A stretch of DNA of 36,341 bases from an uncultured Oscillospiraceae bacterium (lineage in GTDB: Bacteria; Bacillota; Clostridia; Oscillospirales; Oscillospiraceae), in NCBI GenBank assembly GCA_910588455.1, contig CAJUPG010000010.1, positions 1 to 36,341 of the forward strand, given 5' to 3'. Under the pieces are notes generated by a model, which was given only the letters and a program-made list of their open reading frames with translations, had not been told where the DNA came from and did no database searches. Of this stretch, positions 1-6,711 are shown one piece after another; position 1 is the stretch's first letter, and the number at the start of each line of letters is the position of its first letter. Both the position numbers and the translations under genes were made by a program.

Positions 1-200
1 TGTCCTCCGGGGCCCTGTCCCTGCTGCTGACCCTCCGGGGGGAGTGGCACTGCGGTTCCGTGTTCCTGGACGGCATTTATATGGGGGTCAAGAACCGTTA
101 TACTCCCGCCGGCCTGGAGACGGAGCTTCTGCCCCGAATTCCCGACGCCCTGTTCGGCCGCATTCGGGCGGCGGCGGACCACTTGCAGGAGATTCTGTAA
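1..200 (+). CDS. C-terminal fragment of an upstream gene, possibly lactate/malate dehydrogenase-like
   Basis: An open frame enters from the left edge (first full codon at base 3) and ends with TAA at 198-200, sharing one base with the next gene's ATG, so the two are probably translationally coupled. About 65 residues are visible. The tail has a pattern like FLDGIYMGVKNRYTPAG, then an acidic/proline stretch and a final helix ADHLQEIL. This layout loosely resembles the C-terminus of the lactate/malate dehydrogenase family (a surface strand with GxYxGxxxR, then a terminal helix). That assignment is weak because no active-site motif lies inside the window; other NAD-linked or flavin enzymes are possible. 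Confidence 0.4.
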   Translation, partial: SSGALSLLLTLRGEWHCGSVFLDGIYMGVKNRYTPAGLETELLPRIPDALFGRIRAAADHLQEIL

Positions 201-1243
201 TGGATCTGCATCTGATCTGTCCGTCGGGCGCAAATCCCCGGCTTCAGCAGCTTCTGACCCGGGTTTTAGAGGGAAAAAGCGTCAAGGTCTATCGAAATGC
301 AGAGGATTTGCAGGATTTGCGGGACAAAAAGCTCCTCTTCGCCCTGGGGCTGGACGAGACCGGGCTGAATTTCGGGTATGTCAGAATCCTCGCCCGCCTG
401 CGCCGGGAGCCCGGCCTGCTGAACGGCTCCACCGCCGGGCTGATCGTGGACGGCCCCGGGGAGCTTTTCACCAAGTCCACCGCCGCGGAACTGGCTTTTG
501 CCGTCAATCAGGCCGGGTGCGCCCTGGTGGGCCGCCCCTTGGTGGAGGCCACCGGAACGCTGGAAAATTTCCGCATCCAGGCCCAGAACCTGCAAACAGA
601 CCTGGAGGGGGCCTATCAGGCGGCGGCGGAGGATTTGATTTCCCGGCTCTTTGAGGAATTCCACCCCAAAAAGGACCCGGAACTGCTGGTGCTCCACGCC
701 TCCAGCCACCATACCTCCAACACTATGGCCCTGTGGGAGAAGGTCCGGGGCCGGCTTGGCGAGGGGTTCACCGTGACGGAAATCGGCCTGCGCAACGGCA
801 CCCTCTCCGACTGCTCCGGGTGTCCCTATACCCTGTGCCTGCATTTCGGGGAGAAGGGCGGCTGCTTCTATGGCGGCCTGATGCAGCAGGAGGTCTACCC
901 CGCTGTGCGCCGGTGCGACGGGATCGTGATGCTCTGTCCCAACTACAACGACGCGCTCTCCGCCAACCTGACCGCCTTCATCAATCGCCTGACCGCCCTG
1001 TTCCGGCAGACCCGTTTTTATGACAAGGCCCTGTTCGCCGTTATTGTCTCCGGCTATTCGGGCGGGGACATCCTGGCCCGGCAGCTGATTGCGGGGATGA
1101 ATATGAATAAATCCTTTTATCTGCCCCCCCGGTTCGCCCTGCTGGAGACTGCCAACGACCCGGGACAGGCGGTGAAGCGCCCTGGCGTGGACCAGAGGCT
1201 GGACGCCTTTGCCCGGACTATCCGGAGCGCCCTGAAGGCTTGA
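200..1243 (+). CDS. Flavodoxin-fold NAD(P)H-dependent oxidoreductase, two-domain
   Basis: A 347-residue protein. The start is the ATG at 200, inside the TAATG junction with the upstream gene and preceded by an AGGAG site near 187. From about residue 168 it looks like the NADPH-dependent FMN reductase / flavodoxin fold: a first strand LLVLHAS followed by a Ser/Thr-rich phosphate loop (SSHHTSNT), the cysteine cluster DCSGCPYTLC typical of WrbA-like and iron-sulfur flavoproteins, then VMLCPNYNDALSANLTAFINR. It probably binds FMN in the cytoplasm and transfers electrons from NAD(P)H to an unknown acceptor. The first 160 residues do not match a family I recognise, which makes this longer than single-domain reductases of about 200 residues. 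Its stop codon overlaps the -35 element of proS. Confidence 0.75.
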   Translation: MDLHLICPSGANPRLQQLLTRVLEGKSVKVYRNAEDLQDLRDKKLLFALGLDETGLNFGYVRILARLRREPGLLNGSTAGLIVDGPGELFTKSTAAELAFAVNQAGCALVGRPLVEATGTLENFRIQAQNLQTDLEGAYQAAAEDLISRLFEEFHPKKDPELLVLHASSHHTSNTMALWEKVRGRLGEGFTVTEIGLRNGTLSDCSGCPYTLCLHFGEKGGCFYGGLMQQEVYPAVRRCDGIVMLCPNYNDALSANLTAFINRLTALFRQTRFYDKALFAVIVSGYSGGDILARQLIAGMNMNKSFYLPPRFALLETANDPGQAVKRPGVDQRLDAFARTIRSALKA

Positions 1244-1268
1244 CTTTTGCAGAAAATGACCCTACAAT
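1240..1268 (+). promoter_or_regulatory. Sigma-A promoter of proS
   Basis: TTGACT at 1240-1245 and TACAAT at 1263-1268 are separated by exactly 17 bp. The -35 overlaps the TGA stop of the preceding flavoprotein gene. The start point should be near 1275, leaving a leader of about 27 nt, too short for a T-box. Confidence 0.75.
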
Positions 1269-1301
1269 AGAACCAAACAACTGGAAAAAGGATGGATTAT
1301 T

Positions 1302-2747
1302 ATGGCTCAAAATTCCGGCAAGAAACAGGTGGAGCAGATCACCGATATGGAGGTGGATTTCGCCCAGTGGTACACCGACGTGTGCAGAAAGGCGGAGCTC
1401 ATCGACTACTCCTCCATCAAGGGTATGTTCATCTACCGCCCCTACGGCTACGCCATCTGGGAGAATATCCAGCAGGAGATGGATAAGCGCTTCAAGGCCA
1501 CCGGCCACGAGAACGTGTATCTGCCCATGCTTATCCCCGAAAGCCTGCTCCAGAAGGAGAAGGACCACGTGGAGGGCTTTGCTCCCGAGTGCGCCTGGGT
1601 GACCGTGGGAGGCAGCGAAAAGCTGGAGGAGCGGTACTGCATCCGCCCCACCTCCGAAACCCTGTTCTGCGAGCACTACAAAAACGTGATCCACTCCCAC
1701 CGGGACCTGCCCAAGCTGTATAACCAGTGGTGTTCCGTGCTCCGCTGGGAAAAGACCAGCCGGCCCTTCCTGCGCCACCGGGAATTTTTGTGGCAGGAGG
1801 GCCACACCATGCACGCCGACGCCCAGGAGGCCCGGGAAGAGACCATGCGGATGCTCAACATCTATGCGGACTTTTTGGAAAACGTGCTGGCAATGCCGGT
1901 GGTCAAGGGGCGCAAGACGGAGAAGGAAAAATTCAACGGCGCGGAGGAGACTTACACAGTGGAGTGCATGATGCACGACCGGAAGGCCCTCCAGTCCGGC
2001 ACCAGCCACTATTTCGGCGACGGCTTCGCCAGGGCCTTCGACATCACCTACACCGGCAAGGACAATCAGCTCCACTACCCCCATCAGACCAGCTGGGGGG
2101 TATCCACCCGTATGATCGGCGGCATTATCATGACCCACGGCGACAATAACGGTCTGGTGCTGCCCCCCCGCATCGCCCCCATCCAGGCCATGGTCATTCC
2201 CGTGGCCCAGCACAAGCCCGGCGTGCTGGACGCGGCCTCCGGCCTGCTGGAGCGGCTGCAAAAGGCGGGGGTCCGGGCGAAAATGGATGCCAGCGACCAG
2301 TCCATGGGCTGGAAGGCCGCAGAATATGAGATGAAGGGCGTTCCCCTGCGGGTGGAGATCGGCCCCAAGGATATGGAGAAGAATCAGTGCTGCATCTGCC
2401 GCCGGGATTCGGGAGAAAAGGTATTTGTATCCCTGGAAAACCTGGAGGATACGGTGAAGGAGCTGCTGGACAGCGTTCACGATGGGCTGTACCGGCGGGC
2501 GAAGAAGAACCTGGAGGACCACACCCGGGTGTGTCTGACCCTGGAGGACGTGAAAGCCTTCATGGAGGGCGAGGGGGGGTTCGCCAAGACCATGTGGTGC
2601 GGGGAGCTGGACTGCGAGCTGAAGATGAAGGAGCAGGCCGGGGTCACCTCCCGCTGTATGCCTCTGGAGCAGGAGAAGGTAGGGGAGACCTGCGTGTGCT
2701 GCGGCAAGCCCGCCAAGCACATGATCTATTGGGGTGTGGCCTACTAA
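1302..2747 (+). CDS. proS: Prolyl-tRNA synthetase, type 3
   Basis: A 481-residue class II aminoacyl-tRNA synthetase that charges tRNA-Pro in the cytoplasm. Class II motif 2 is seen as RWEKTSRPFLRHREFLWQEG (around residues 147-166) and motif 3 as GGIIMTHGDNNGLVLPPRIAP-like sequence near 275-295. An HGTP anticodon-binding domain follows (PIQAMVIPVAQ). The C-terminal zinc-type domain has two cysteine groups (CCIC near residue 365 and CVCCG near the end), and the protein ends in Tyr, as in archaeal/eukaryotic-like ProRS. There is no editing insertion, which separates it from the long bacterial type of about 570 residues. The start ATG has a GGATGG-like site upstream. It is monocistronic: own promoter at 1240-1268 and terminator at 2770-2805. 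Confidence 0.95.
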   Translation: MAQNSGKKQVEQITDMEVDFAQWYTDVCRKAELIDYSSIKGMFIYRPYGYAIWENIQQEMDKRFKATGHENVYLPMLIPESLLQKEKDHVEGFAPECAWVTVGGSEKLEERYCIRPTSETLFCEHYKNVIHSHRDLPKLYNQWCSVLRWEKTSRPFLRHREFLWQEGHTMHADAQEAREETMRMLNIYADFLENVLAMPVVKGRKTEKEKFNGAEETYTVECMMHDRKALQSGTSHYFGDGFARAFDITYTGKDNQLHYPHQTSWGVSTRMIGGIIMTHGDNNGLVLPPRIAPIQAMVIPVAQHKPGVLDAASGLLERLQKAGVRAKMDASDQSMGWKAAEYEMKGVPLRVEIGPKDMEKNQCCICRRDSGEKVFVSLENLEDTVKELLDSVHDGLYRRAKKNLEDHTRVCLTLEDVKAFMEGEGGFAKTMWCGELDCELKMKEQAGVTSRCMPLEQEKVGETCVCCGKPAKHMIYWGVAY

Positions 2748-2769
2748 ACGTATTTCTGCTGTAAATTCA

Positions 2770-2805
2770 AAAATCCAGCCTTTTTGAAGAGGCTGGATTT
2801 TTATT
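2770..2805. terminator. Bidirectional intrinsic terminator
   Basis: An 11-bp stem (AAAATCCAGCC at 2770-2780 with GGCTGGATTTT at 2791-2801) has a 10-nt loop. It is followed by T-rich sequence on the plus strand and by TTTTTG on the minus strand. It lies between the converging ends of proS and the minus-strand envelope operon and can serve both. Confidence 0.85.
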
Positions 2806-3322
2806 ATGGTTCAATATAGGTGAAATTCCCCAGATGGTCCAGAGAAAACCGGGTTTTACCCCCGTTTGCGGCGAACCAGTCCGGCAGAACTCGATCAAAC
2901 AGGAAATGCTCTCCCGCCGGATTTTCCGTCCCGGAGGTCTGATATGTCAAGGTCTTTTCCTTGACATCGTATACATATTCATACCACGCCTGCCCGCCGT
3001 TCTCCATTTCGATCAGATAATCGAAATACAGTCGGGTACTGCTTACATGAAAGTCGATGTTGATGCGGTGTCCCGGCTCCAGCAGCCTTGTGTCGTAGCA
3101 CTCAAACAGGCTGCCGCCCATCCAAAGAGTCCCTTGATCCGCGTCCCGGGCCGGAGTCTGGAGCTGCTCCACGTCCTGGAACAGCCGCCGGGAGTGGATC
3201 CGGCTGTAGTACATTTCGTCAAAAACGTTCTGGACCCGGAGGAAGGTAAAATAGTACCAGCCCCCGGCGATGGACAGACAAAGCAGTCCCGCCAGCAGGC
3301 GAATTGCGGTGCGCCTGTTCAA
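2804..3322 (-). CDS. Membrane-anchored protein of unknown function
   Basis: I place the start at the TTG at 3322, which overlaps the TGA of the preceding 53-residue gene and lies downstream of a GGAGG (about 14 nt away). An upstream in-frame ATG at 3388 would run through that gene's coding sequence. This gives about 172 residues. One N-terminal membrane segment (roughly residues 7-27, RLLAGLLCLSIAGGWYYFTF) is followed by a soluble domain with many aromatic residues, probably outside the membrane. No catalytic motif or family is recognised. It is the last gene of a three-gene minus-strand operon behind an SLH protein, so an envelope role is inferred from context only. Confidence 0.65.
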   Translation of the reverse strand: MNRRTAIRLLAGLLCLSIAGGWYYFTFLRVQNVFDEMYYSRIHSRRLFQDVEQLQTPARDADQGTLWMGGSLFECYDTRLLEPGHRINIDFHVSSTRLYFDYLIEMENGGQAWYEYVYDVKEKTLTYQTSGTENPAGEHFLFDRVLPDWFAANGGKTRFSLDHLGNFTYIEP

Positions 3323-3480
3323 AGCTTCTTCTTTTTCCTCCGATAGCAGATATCCCGGTTGCCGCAGGTGGCGCAGCCCCGGCCGCACCCCCGCTTGGTG
3401 CCGTACTGGTTAAACAGCAGGATGGCCATGGGAATGCCGACCACCGCCCCCACAAAGAGAAGAATGGGGATATATTCCAT
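3319..3480 (-). CDS. Small cysteine-rich single-span membrane peptide (53 aa)
   Basis: A short gene whose ATG (3478-3480) overlaps the TGA of the SLH gene by one base (TGATG) and whose TGA (3319-3321) overlaps the TTG of the next gene. The product has one N-terminal membrane helix (residues 3-23, IPILLFVGAVVGIPMAILLF), then a cytoplasmic-type tail with four cysteines (C32, C36, C39, C45; CGRGCATCG) and a final run of Arg/Lys. The helix-plus-Cys-cluster layout resembles the FeoB-associated Cys-rich membrane protein family, but no feo genes are nearby. The cysteines could bind iron or zinc. Translational coupling on both sides supports it as a real gene. Confidence 0.7.
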   Translation of the reverse strand: MEYIPILLFVGAVVGIPMAILLFNQYGTKRGCGRGCATCGNRDICYRRKKKKL

Positions 3481-4745
3481 CAGCTCAAAACCCCCTCGCA
3501 GTATTTTTGCAGCACCACCGCCACTTCGGCCCGGGTGGTCTGGGCGGTGGGCCGCAGGGTTCCGTCGTCATAGCCGCCCAGCAGCTTCTGGGCCACCGCC
3601 CAGCCCAGGTAGTCCCTGGCCCAGAAGGAGACCTGATCGCTGTCGGCGTAGCCGGACAGGTCGGCGGGGGAAACCAGCTCCACCCCCTTGAACCGGGCAA
3701 ATTTTTCCAGGCAGATGGCCAGCTGCTCCCGGGTCAGGGGATTTTGGGGCTCAAACAGGCCGGTATCCAGCCCGCTCATCAGGCCGTTTTTCGTCACCCA
3801 GGCGATGGCGGGATAAAAGGCGCTGTCCTGCGCCACGTCCGGGTAGGAGGCGTCCGCGCCCTCCTCCGGGGCTCCCGCCAGGCGGTAGAGCACCACCGCA
3901 AGCTGCTCCCGGGTGAGCAGGCTGTCGGGGGAGAAGGTGTTTTGCCCGGTCCCGCCCATCAGGCCCCGGCGGAGCACATAGTCAACGGCGCTGTAATACC
4001 ACATCCGCTCCGGCACGTCGGAAAAGCTGGCGGCGGTAACCGCGGGCTCCGGGTCCGGTTCAGGCTCCGGTTCCGGAACGGGCTCCGGCTGGGGGGTAGG
4101 CTCAGGCTCCGGCGTCTGGGGGACCTGAATCAGCATCTCCAGATAGTAGGTGACGGACTGGCCGGAGGGCTGGGACAGCGTAAGTAAGTAGATTACATTT
4201 TCCACCTGGACCCGGATTCCCTTGCGCTCGGACAGGAAAATGCGGCTGTTTTTGTCCATCCGGTTCCGGATGGACTGGTCCGCCCGGCGCATCAGAGCCC
4301 GGCCATTGATAACATATTCCCGGCCGGCCTCCAGCGCGTCCCCCTCCTCGCCGTCCACAAGCTGGCCATTGCTGTCCAGTGTGTCGTAAATGGGGATGTC
4401 GATGGGCAGGAGCATTTCATACTTCCCGTCCTGGTCCAGGTCGGTGAGGTATTCAATCTCCAGCCGGGTGCCCTCCTCAAAGGCGGTCAGGTGCAGGTTC
4501 ACGTCCCGGCTGGTCTGGTTGATCTGGGCGGTCAGCTGCAAATTGCGGTTGAAGCGGAACCCCCGGACAGGGGCCTCCTGAAACAGCTCCAGCTCCAGGG
4601 TCTTTCTGGACACGATGGATTCATCCGCGTCCAGACGTAAGCTTCCAATGGTCCCGTCCGCCTCCGCCGCCCGGGGGGCCGGGAGCAGCAGGGCTGCGCA
4701 CAGGCAGGCCAGGGCGGCGGACAGCGCCCGTCTCCAATGTGCCAT
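3480..4745 (-). CDS. SLH-domain surface protein
   Basis: A 421-residue secreted protein. A signal peptide (residues 1-27, ending APRAAEA) leads to a beta-rich unknown domain of about 190 residues. Next come a Pro/Glu linker of PEPEP repeats (about 212-235) and three SLH repeats (about 238-290, 300-352, 365-418; each with a FSDV/YPDV-like start and TREQLA or TRAEVA ending). SLH domains bind pyruvylated secondary cell-wall polymers, so the protein should be held on the cell surface. It heads an operon with two small membrane proteins. The ribosome site AAGGAGG lies 8 nt before the ATG, with a promoter at 4785-4813. The N-terminal domain is not recognised. Confidence 0.85.
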   Translation of the reverse strand: MAHWRRALSAALACLCAALLLPAPRAAEADGTIGSLRLDADESIVSRKTLELELFQEAPVRGFRFNRNLQLTAQINQTSRDVNLHLTAFEEGTRLEIEYLTDLDQDGKYEMLLPIDIPIYDTLDSNGQLVDGEEGDALEAGREYVINGRALMRRADQSIRNRMDKNSRIFLSERKGIRVQVENVIYLLTLSQPSGQSVTYYLEMLIQVPQTPEPEPTPQPEPVPEPEPEPDPEPAVTAASFSDVPERMWYYSAVDYVLRRGLMGGTGQNTFSPDSLLTREQLAVVLYRLAGAPEEGADASYPDVAQDSAFYPAIAWVTKNGLMSGLDTGLFEPQNPLTREQLAICLEKFARFKGVELVSPADLSGYADSDQVSFWARDYLGWAVAQKLLGGYDDGTLRPTAQTTRAEVAVVLQKYCEGVLS

Positions 4746-4784
4746 AGTGTTTTCCTCCTTGCGGAATTTTCCAAATGATTCAAA

Positions 4785-4813
4785 AGTATACCACAGGGGG
4801 AAAGAGAATTCAA
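4785..4813 (-). promoter_or_regulatory. Sigma-A promoter of the SLH operon
   Basis: On the minus strand TTGAAT (4808-4813) and TATACT (4785-4790) are 17 bp apart. The start point is about 30 nt before the ATG at 4745. Confidence 0.65.
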
Positions 4814-4829
4814 GCGCAGGATCGCGAAA

Positions 4830-5378
4830 TCAGGCTCCGTCCGGCCGTAGGAACCGATACCATTGCAGGCACTCCCGGCCGCCGGTGGCGCGCATCATCC
4901 AGGAGGAGACCGCCAGGTCGGCCAGCGCCGCCAGCACGGCCCACAGGCTTACGGGAGCCGGAATATCCCGCACCAGCTCCTGGACCAGAGGGTGCACCCA
5001 TTTGACCAGTGCCAAACCCATCGCCCCCCAGACCAGCGCAAACATCACACACACCCGCCCCTGAAGGTTCCAGGGCAGATCGGAGTAATCCCAGAACTGT
5101 ACGCCCAGCCCCTCCTCATAAAATACGGCGACCAGATACTCCACCGCTGCGGCGGCTGCGCCCCCAAGGAGAAACAGCAGCAGCGGACTTGTCCGGACCA
5201 CCGGGGGCAGCAGAACAATGGCGCAGGCCCCCAGGCCATAGACCGGACACAGGGGCAGCAGCAGCAGGCCCTTCCGGTCCCGCCGCCCTCCGGTGAGCCG
5301 GGCAAAGGCCACCTCCAATCCAAAGCCGAACAGGCTGTAGACGCAAAAATACCAAAACCAATGATAGAACCAAACCAG
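4830..5378 (-). CDS. PF06541 (putative ABC-transporter type IV) membrane protein, probable CTG start
   Basis: A small polytopic membrane protein whose motifs LCPVYGLG and FWDYSDLPWNLQG match the protein at 20995-21843 (PWCPVYGFG and WWDYSDEPFNLNG). Similarity continues upstream of the first standard start (TTG at 5318): the frame before it reads FYHWFWYFCVYSLFGFGLEVAF, equivalent to the first membrane helix and LEVAF of the paralogue. The best start is therefore CTG at 5378, 7 nt after AGGAGG. No ATG, GTG or TTG occurs in frame between that site and the upstream stop. This gives about 182 residues and four or five helices. The family's role is unknown. The ribosome site lies inside the 3' arm of the lexA terminator hairpin, so expression may depend on readthrough or on opening of that hairpin. 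Confidence 0.7.
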   Translation of the reverse strand: MVWFYHWFWYFCVYSLFGFGLEVAFARLTGGRRDRKGLLLLPLCPVYGLGACAIVLLPPVVRTSPLLLFLLGGAAAAAVEYLVAVFYEEGLGVQFWDYSDLPWNLQGRVCVMFALVWGAMGLALVKWVHPLVQELVRDIPAPVSLWAVLAALADLAVSSWMMRATGGRECLQWYRFLRPDGA

Positions 5379-5380
5379 AA

Positions 5381-5428
5381 AAATCCCTCCTGTCTGCTCT
5401 TCTTTAGGATAGCAGACAGGAGGGATTT
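5381..5428 (-). terminator. Perfect 18-bp hairpin: lexA terminator that sequesters the next gene's ribosome site
   Basis: The arms AAATCCCTCCTGTCTGCT (5381-5398) and AGCAGACAGGAGGGATTT (5411-5428) pair perfectly across a 12-nt loop. Read on the minus strand, the stem lies 23 nt after the lexA stop and runs into TTTTT, the form of an intrinsic terminator. The AGGAGG in its second arm is the only good ribosome site for the downstream PF06541 gene. Confidence 0.85.
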
Positions 5429-5450
5429 CATGTATCGGTCGATTTTCCTT

Positions 5451-6047
5451 TTAATACCTCCGGACCACGGCGGTTACCCGGCCAAGAATCTCCGCATGGT
5501 CCCCGGGGATGGGCTCATATTCCGGATTTTCCGGCATCAGCCACACATGGCCGTCCCGGCGGCGGAGGGTTTTCACCGTGGCTTCGCCGTCGATCATAGC
5601 CACCACAATGTCGCCGGCGGAGGCCCGCTGCTGCTGGTGGACCACCACCAGGTCGCCGGGCAGAATGCCCGCGTCGCGCATGGACTCCCCCCGCACCCGC
5701 AGGGCGAAGTGCTCGCCGCTCAGTCCGCCGGTGTCGAAGGTCAGGTAGTCCTCAATACACTCCTCCGCCAGAATGGGAGCACCGGCAGCCACGTTTCCCA
5801 GGATGGGCACCGTATCCTGGGGAGGGCCGTCCTCCGAATGGGGCAGGGAGATGGCCCGGGTCTTTTTTTTCGCCTTGACGATCATTCCGGCTTTTTCCAG
5901 ATTTTTCATGTGGAAATGGACGGTGGAAGGGGACTTGAGGCCCACGGCCTCCCCGATCTCCCGGACCGAGGGGGGATAACCGTGCTCCTCAGTAAAGGAC
6001 ACGATATAATCATAAATCTGCTGCTGTTTCGTCCTTAGCTTCGCCAT
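5451..6047 (-). CDS. lexA: LexA, SOS-response repressor/autoprotease
   Basis: 198 residues, normal for LexA. An N-terminal winged helix (about 1-65, with PPSVREIGEAVGLKSPSTVHFH as recognition region) binds SOS boxes. The C-terminal S24 peptidase domain has the self-cleavage bond Ala88-Gly89 (NVAAGAPI), the nucleophile Ser122 (RGESM) and the general base Lys159 (EATVKT). RecA filaments on damaged DNA trigger self-cleavage and derepression. The gene is autoregulated: a near-consensus LexA box overlaps the -35 of its promoter. The ribosome site AAAGGAG precedes the ATG. It is followed by a strong terminator and is divergent from marR. Confidence 0.95.
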   Translation of the reverse strand: MAKLRTKQQQIYDYIVSFTEEHGYPPSVREIGEAVGLKSPSTVHFHMKNLEKAGMIVKAKKKTRAISLPHSEDGPPQDTVPILGNVAAGAPILAEECIEDYLTFDTGGLSGEHFALRVRGESMRDAGILPGDLVVVHQQQRASAGDIVVAMIDGEATVKTLRRRDGHVWLMPENPEYEPIPGDHAEILGRVTAVVRRY

Positions 6048-6098
6048 GATAAGGCTCCTTTCTATGGGTGTTGGACGGAAGAAAATCCAGCTGCCCTT

Positions 6099-6138
6099 AT
6101 TTTACCACAGCTACCGCAAAAAGTCAAACGTTCGTTCT
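6099..6138 (-). promoter_or_regulatory. lexA promoter with overlapping LexA box
   Basis: On the minus strand TTGACT (6122-6127) and TAAAAT (6099-6104) are 17 bp apart. AGAACGAACGTTTG (6125-6138) matches the Bacillus/Clostridia SOS box CGAACRNRYGTTYG at 13 of 14 positions and shares three bases with the -35, which fits classic autorepression. Confidence 0.85.
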
Positions 6139-6160
6139 CGAATTATTTACAAAAAAGTCA

Positions 6161-6219
6161 TTGATTTTGTACACGGAACTGCTATAATACGAAACACGTT
6201 AATGATTAACCGGTTAACG
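6161..6219 (+). promoter_or_regulatory. marR-ABC promoter with palindromic operator at the start point
   Basis: TTGATT (6161-6166) and TATAAT (6183-6188) have a 16-bp spacer. A perfect 12-bp palindrome TTAACCGGTTAA (6206-6217) lies about 10-20 bp after the expected start point. A second pair of arms, CGTTAA (6197-6202) and TTAACG (6214-6219), surrounds it. The position fits a repressor operator, most simply for the MarR protein encoded next. Confidence 0.7.
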
Positions 6220-6240
6220 AATTGGAAAGGAGACGTATCT

Positions 6241-6711
6241 ATGGCAGCGTTTGCCCAGGAAATGGAGCTGCTCTCCCGCCGGCTCACGCAGGCCCACAGG
6301 GCCGCCATTCAGGCAGAGCTGTTCGCGGCAGGCCTGGAGGAAGTGAACCACCCCATGCTGGTATCCCTGCTCCAGTGCGCCGAGGAGGACCCGGCGTCCT
6401 GTCAGGCTCAGCGGGACCTGGCACAACAGCTGTATGTGTCGCCCGCCGCCGTCGCCAACTCCCTGAAAGGGCTGGAGCGCAGCGGCTACATCCGCCGGAA
6501 GCCCTGGCGGGACGACGCCCGGTGCAACCAGGTGTTCCTGACAGAAAAGGGCCGGGAGGCGGTGACAGGCTGCCGGGAGGCGTTCCGGCGGGTGTCCCAG
6601 ACCATGCTTCACGGCTTCTCCCCGGAGGAGCAGTCGCTTCTTCTGTCCTTTGAGCGCCGTATGCTCCAAAATCTGACCCGGAGCGCTTCAAACAACAAAA
6701 AGGAGGATTGA
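6241..6711 (+). CDS. MarR-family transcriptional regulator
   Basis: 156 residues from the ATG at 6241, preceded by AAGGAGA; a longer in-frame reading would run through the promoter. The winged helix-turn-helix spans about residues 50-110: QRDLAQQLYVSPAAVANSLKGLE is the helix-turn-helix and YIRRKPWRDDARCNQVFLTEKG the wing, with the family DxR pattern (DDAR). It is the first gene before two ABC exporter subunits. Its TGA overlaps the TTG start region of the first subunit. By analogy with other marR-exporter operons it probably represses its own promoter and releases it on binding a small ligand; the ligand is unknown. Confidence 0.88.
   Translation: MAAFAQEMELLSRRLTQAHRAAIQAELFAAGLEEVNHPMLVSLLQCAEEDPASCQAQRDLAQQLYVSPAAVANSLKGLERSGYIRRKPWRDDARCNQVFLTEKGREAVTGCREAFRRVSQTMLHGFSPEEQSLLLSFERRMLQNLTRSASNNKKED

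Noticed and set aside
1244..1301. T-box riboswitch before proS
   Set aside because: The promoter leaves only about 27 nt of leader, with no antiterminator or T-box sequence.
1218..2720. 500-codon open frame on the minus strand across proS
   Set aside because: Antisense to a clear ProRS; the product is a His/Gly/Leu-rich composition typical of the complement of GC-rich coding DNA, with no ribosome site or motifs.
5045..5431. Frame starting ATG at 5431 (MKSLLSAIL...) as the true start of the PF06541 gene by frameshift
   Set aside because: It is in a different frame, begins within the terminator stem and would need a shift in the T-run; the correct frame already has homology right up to the CTG.
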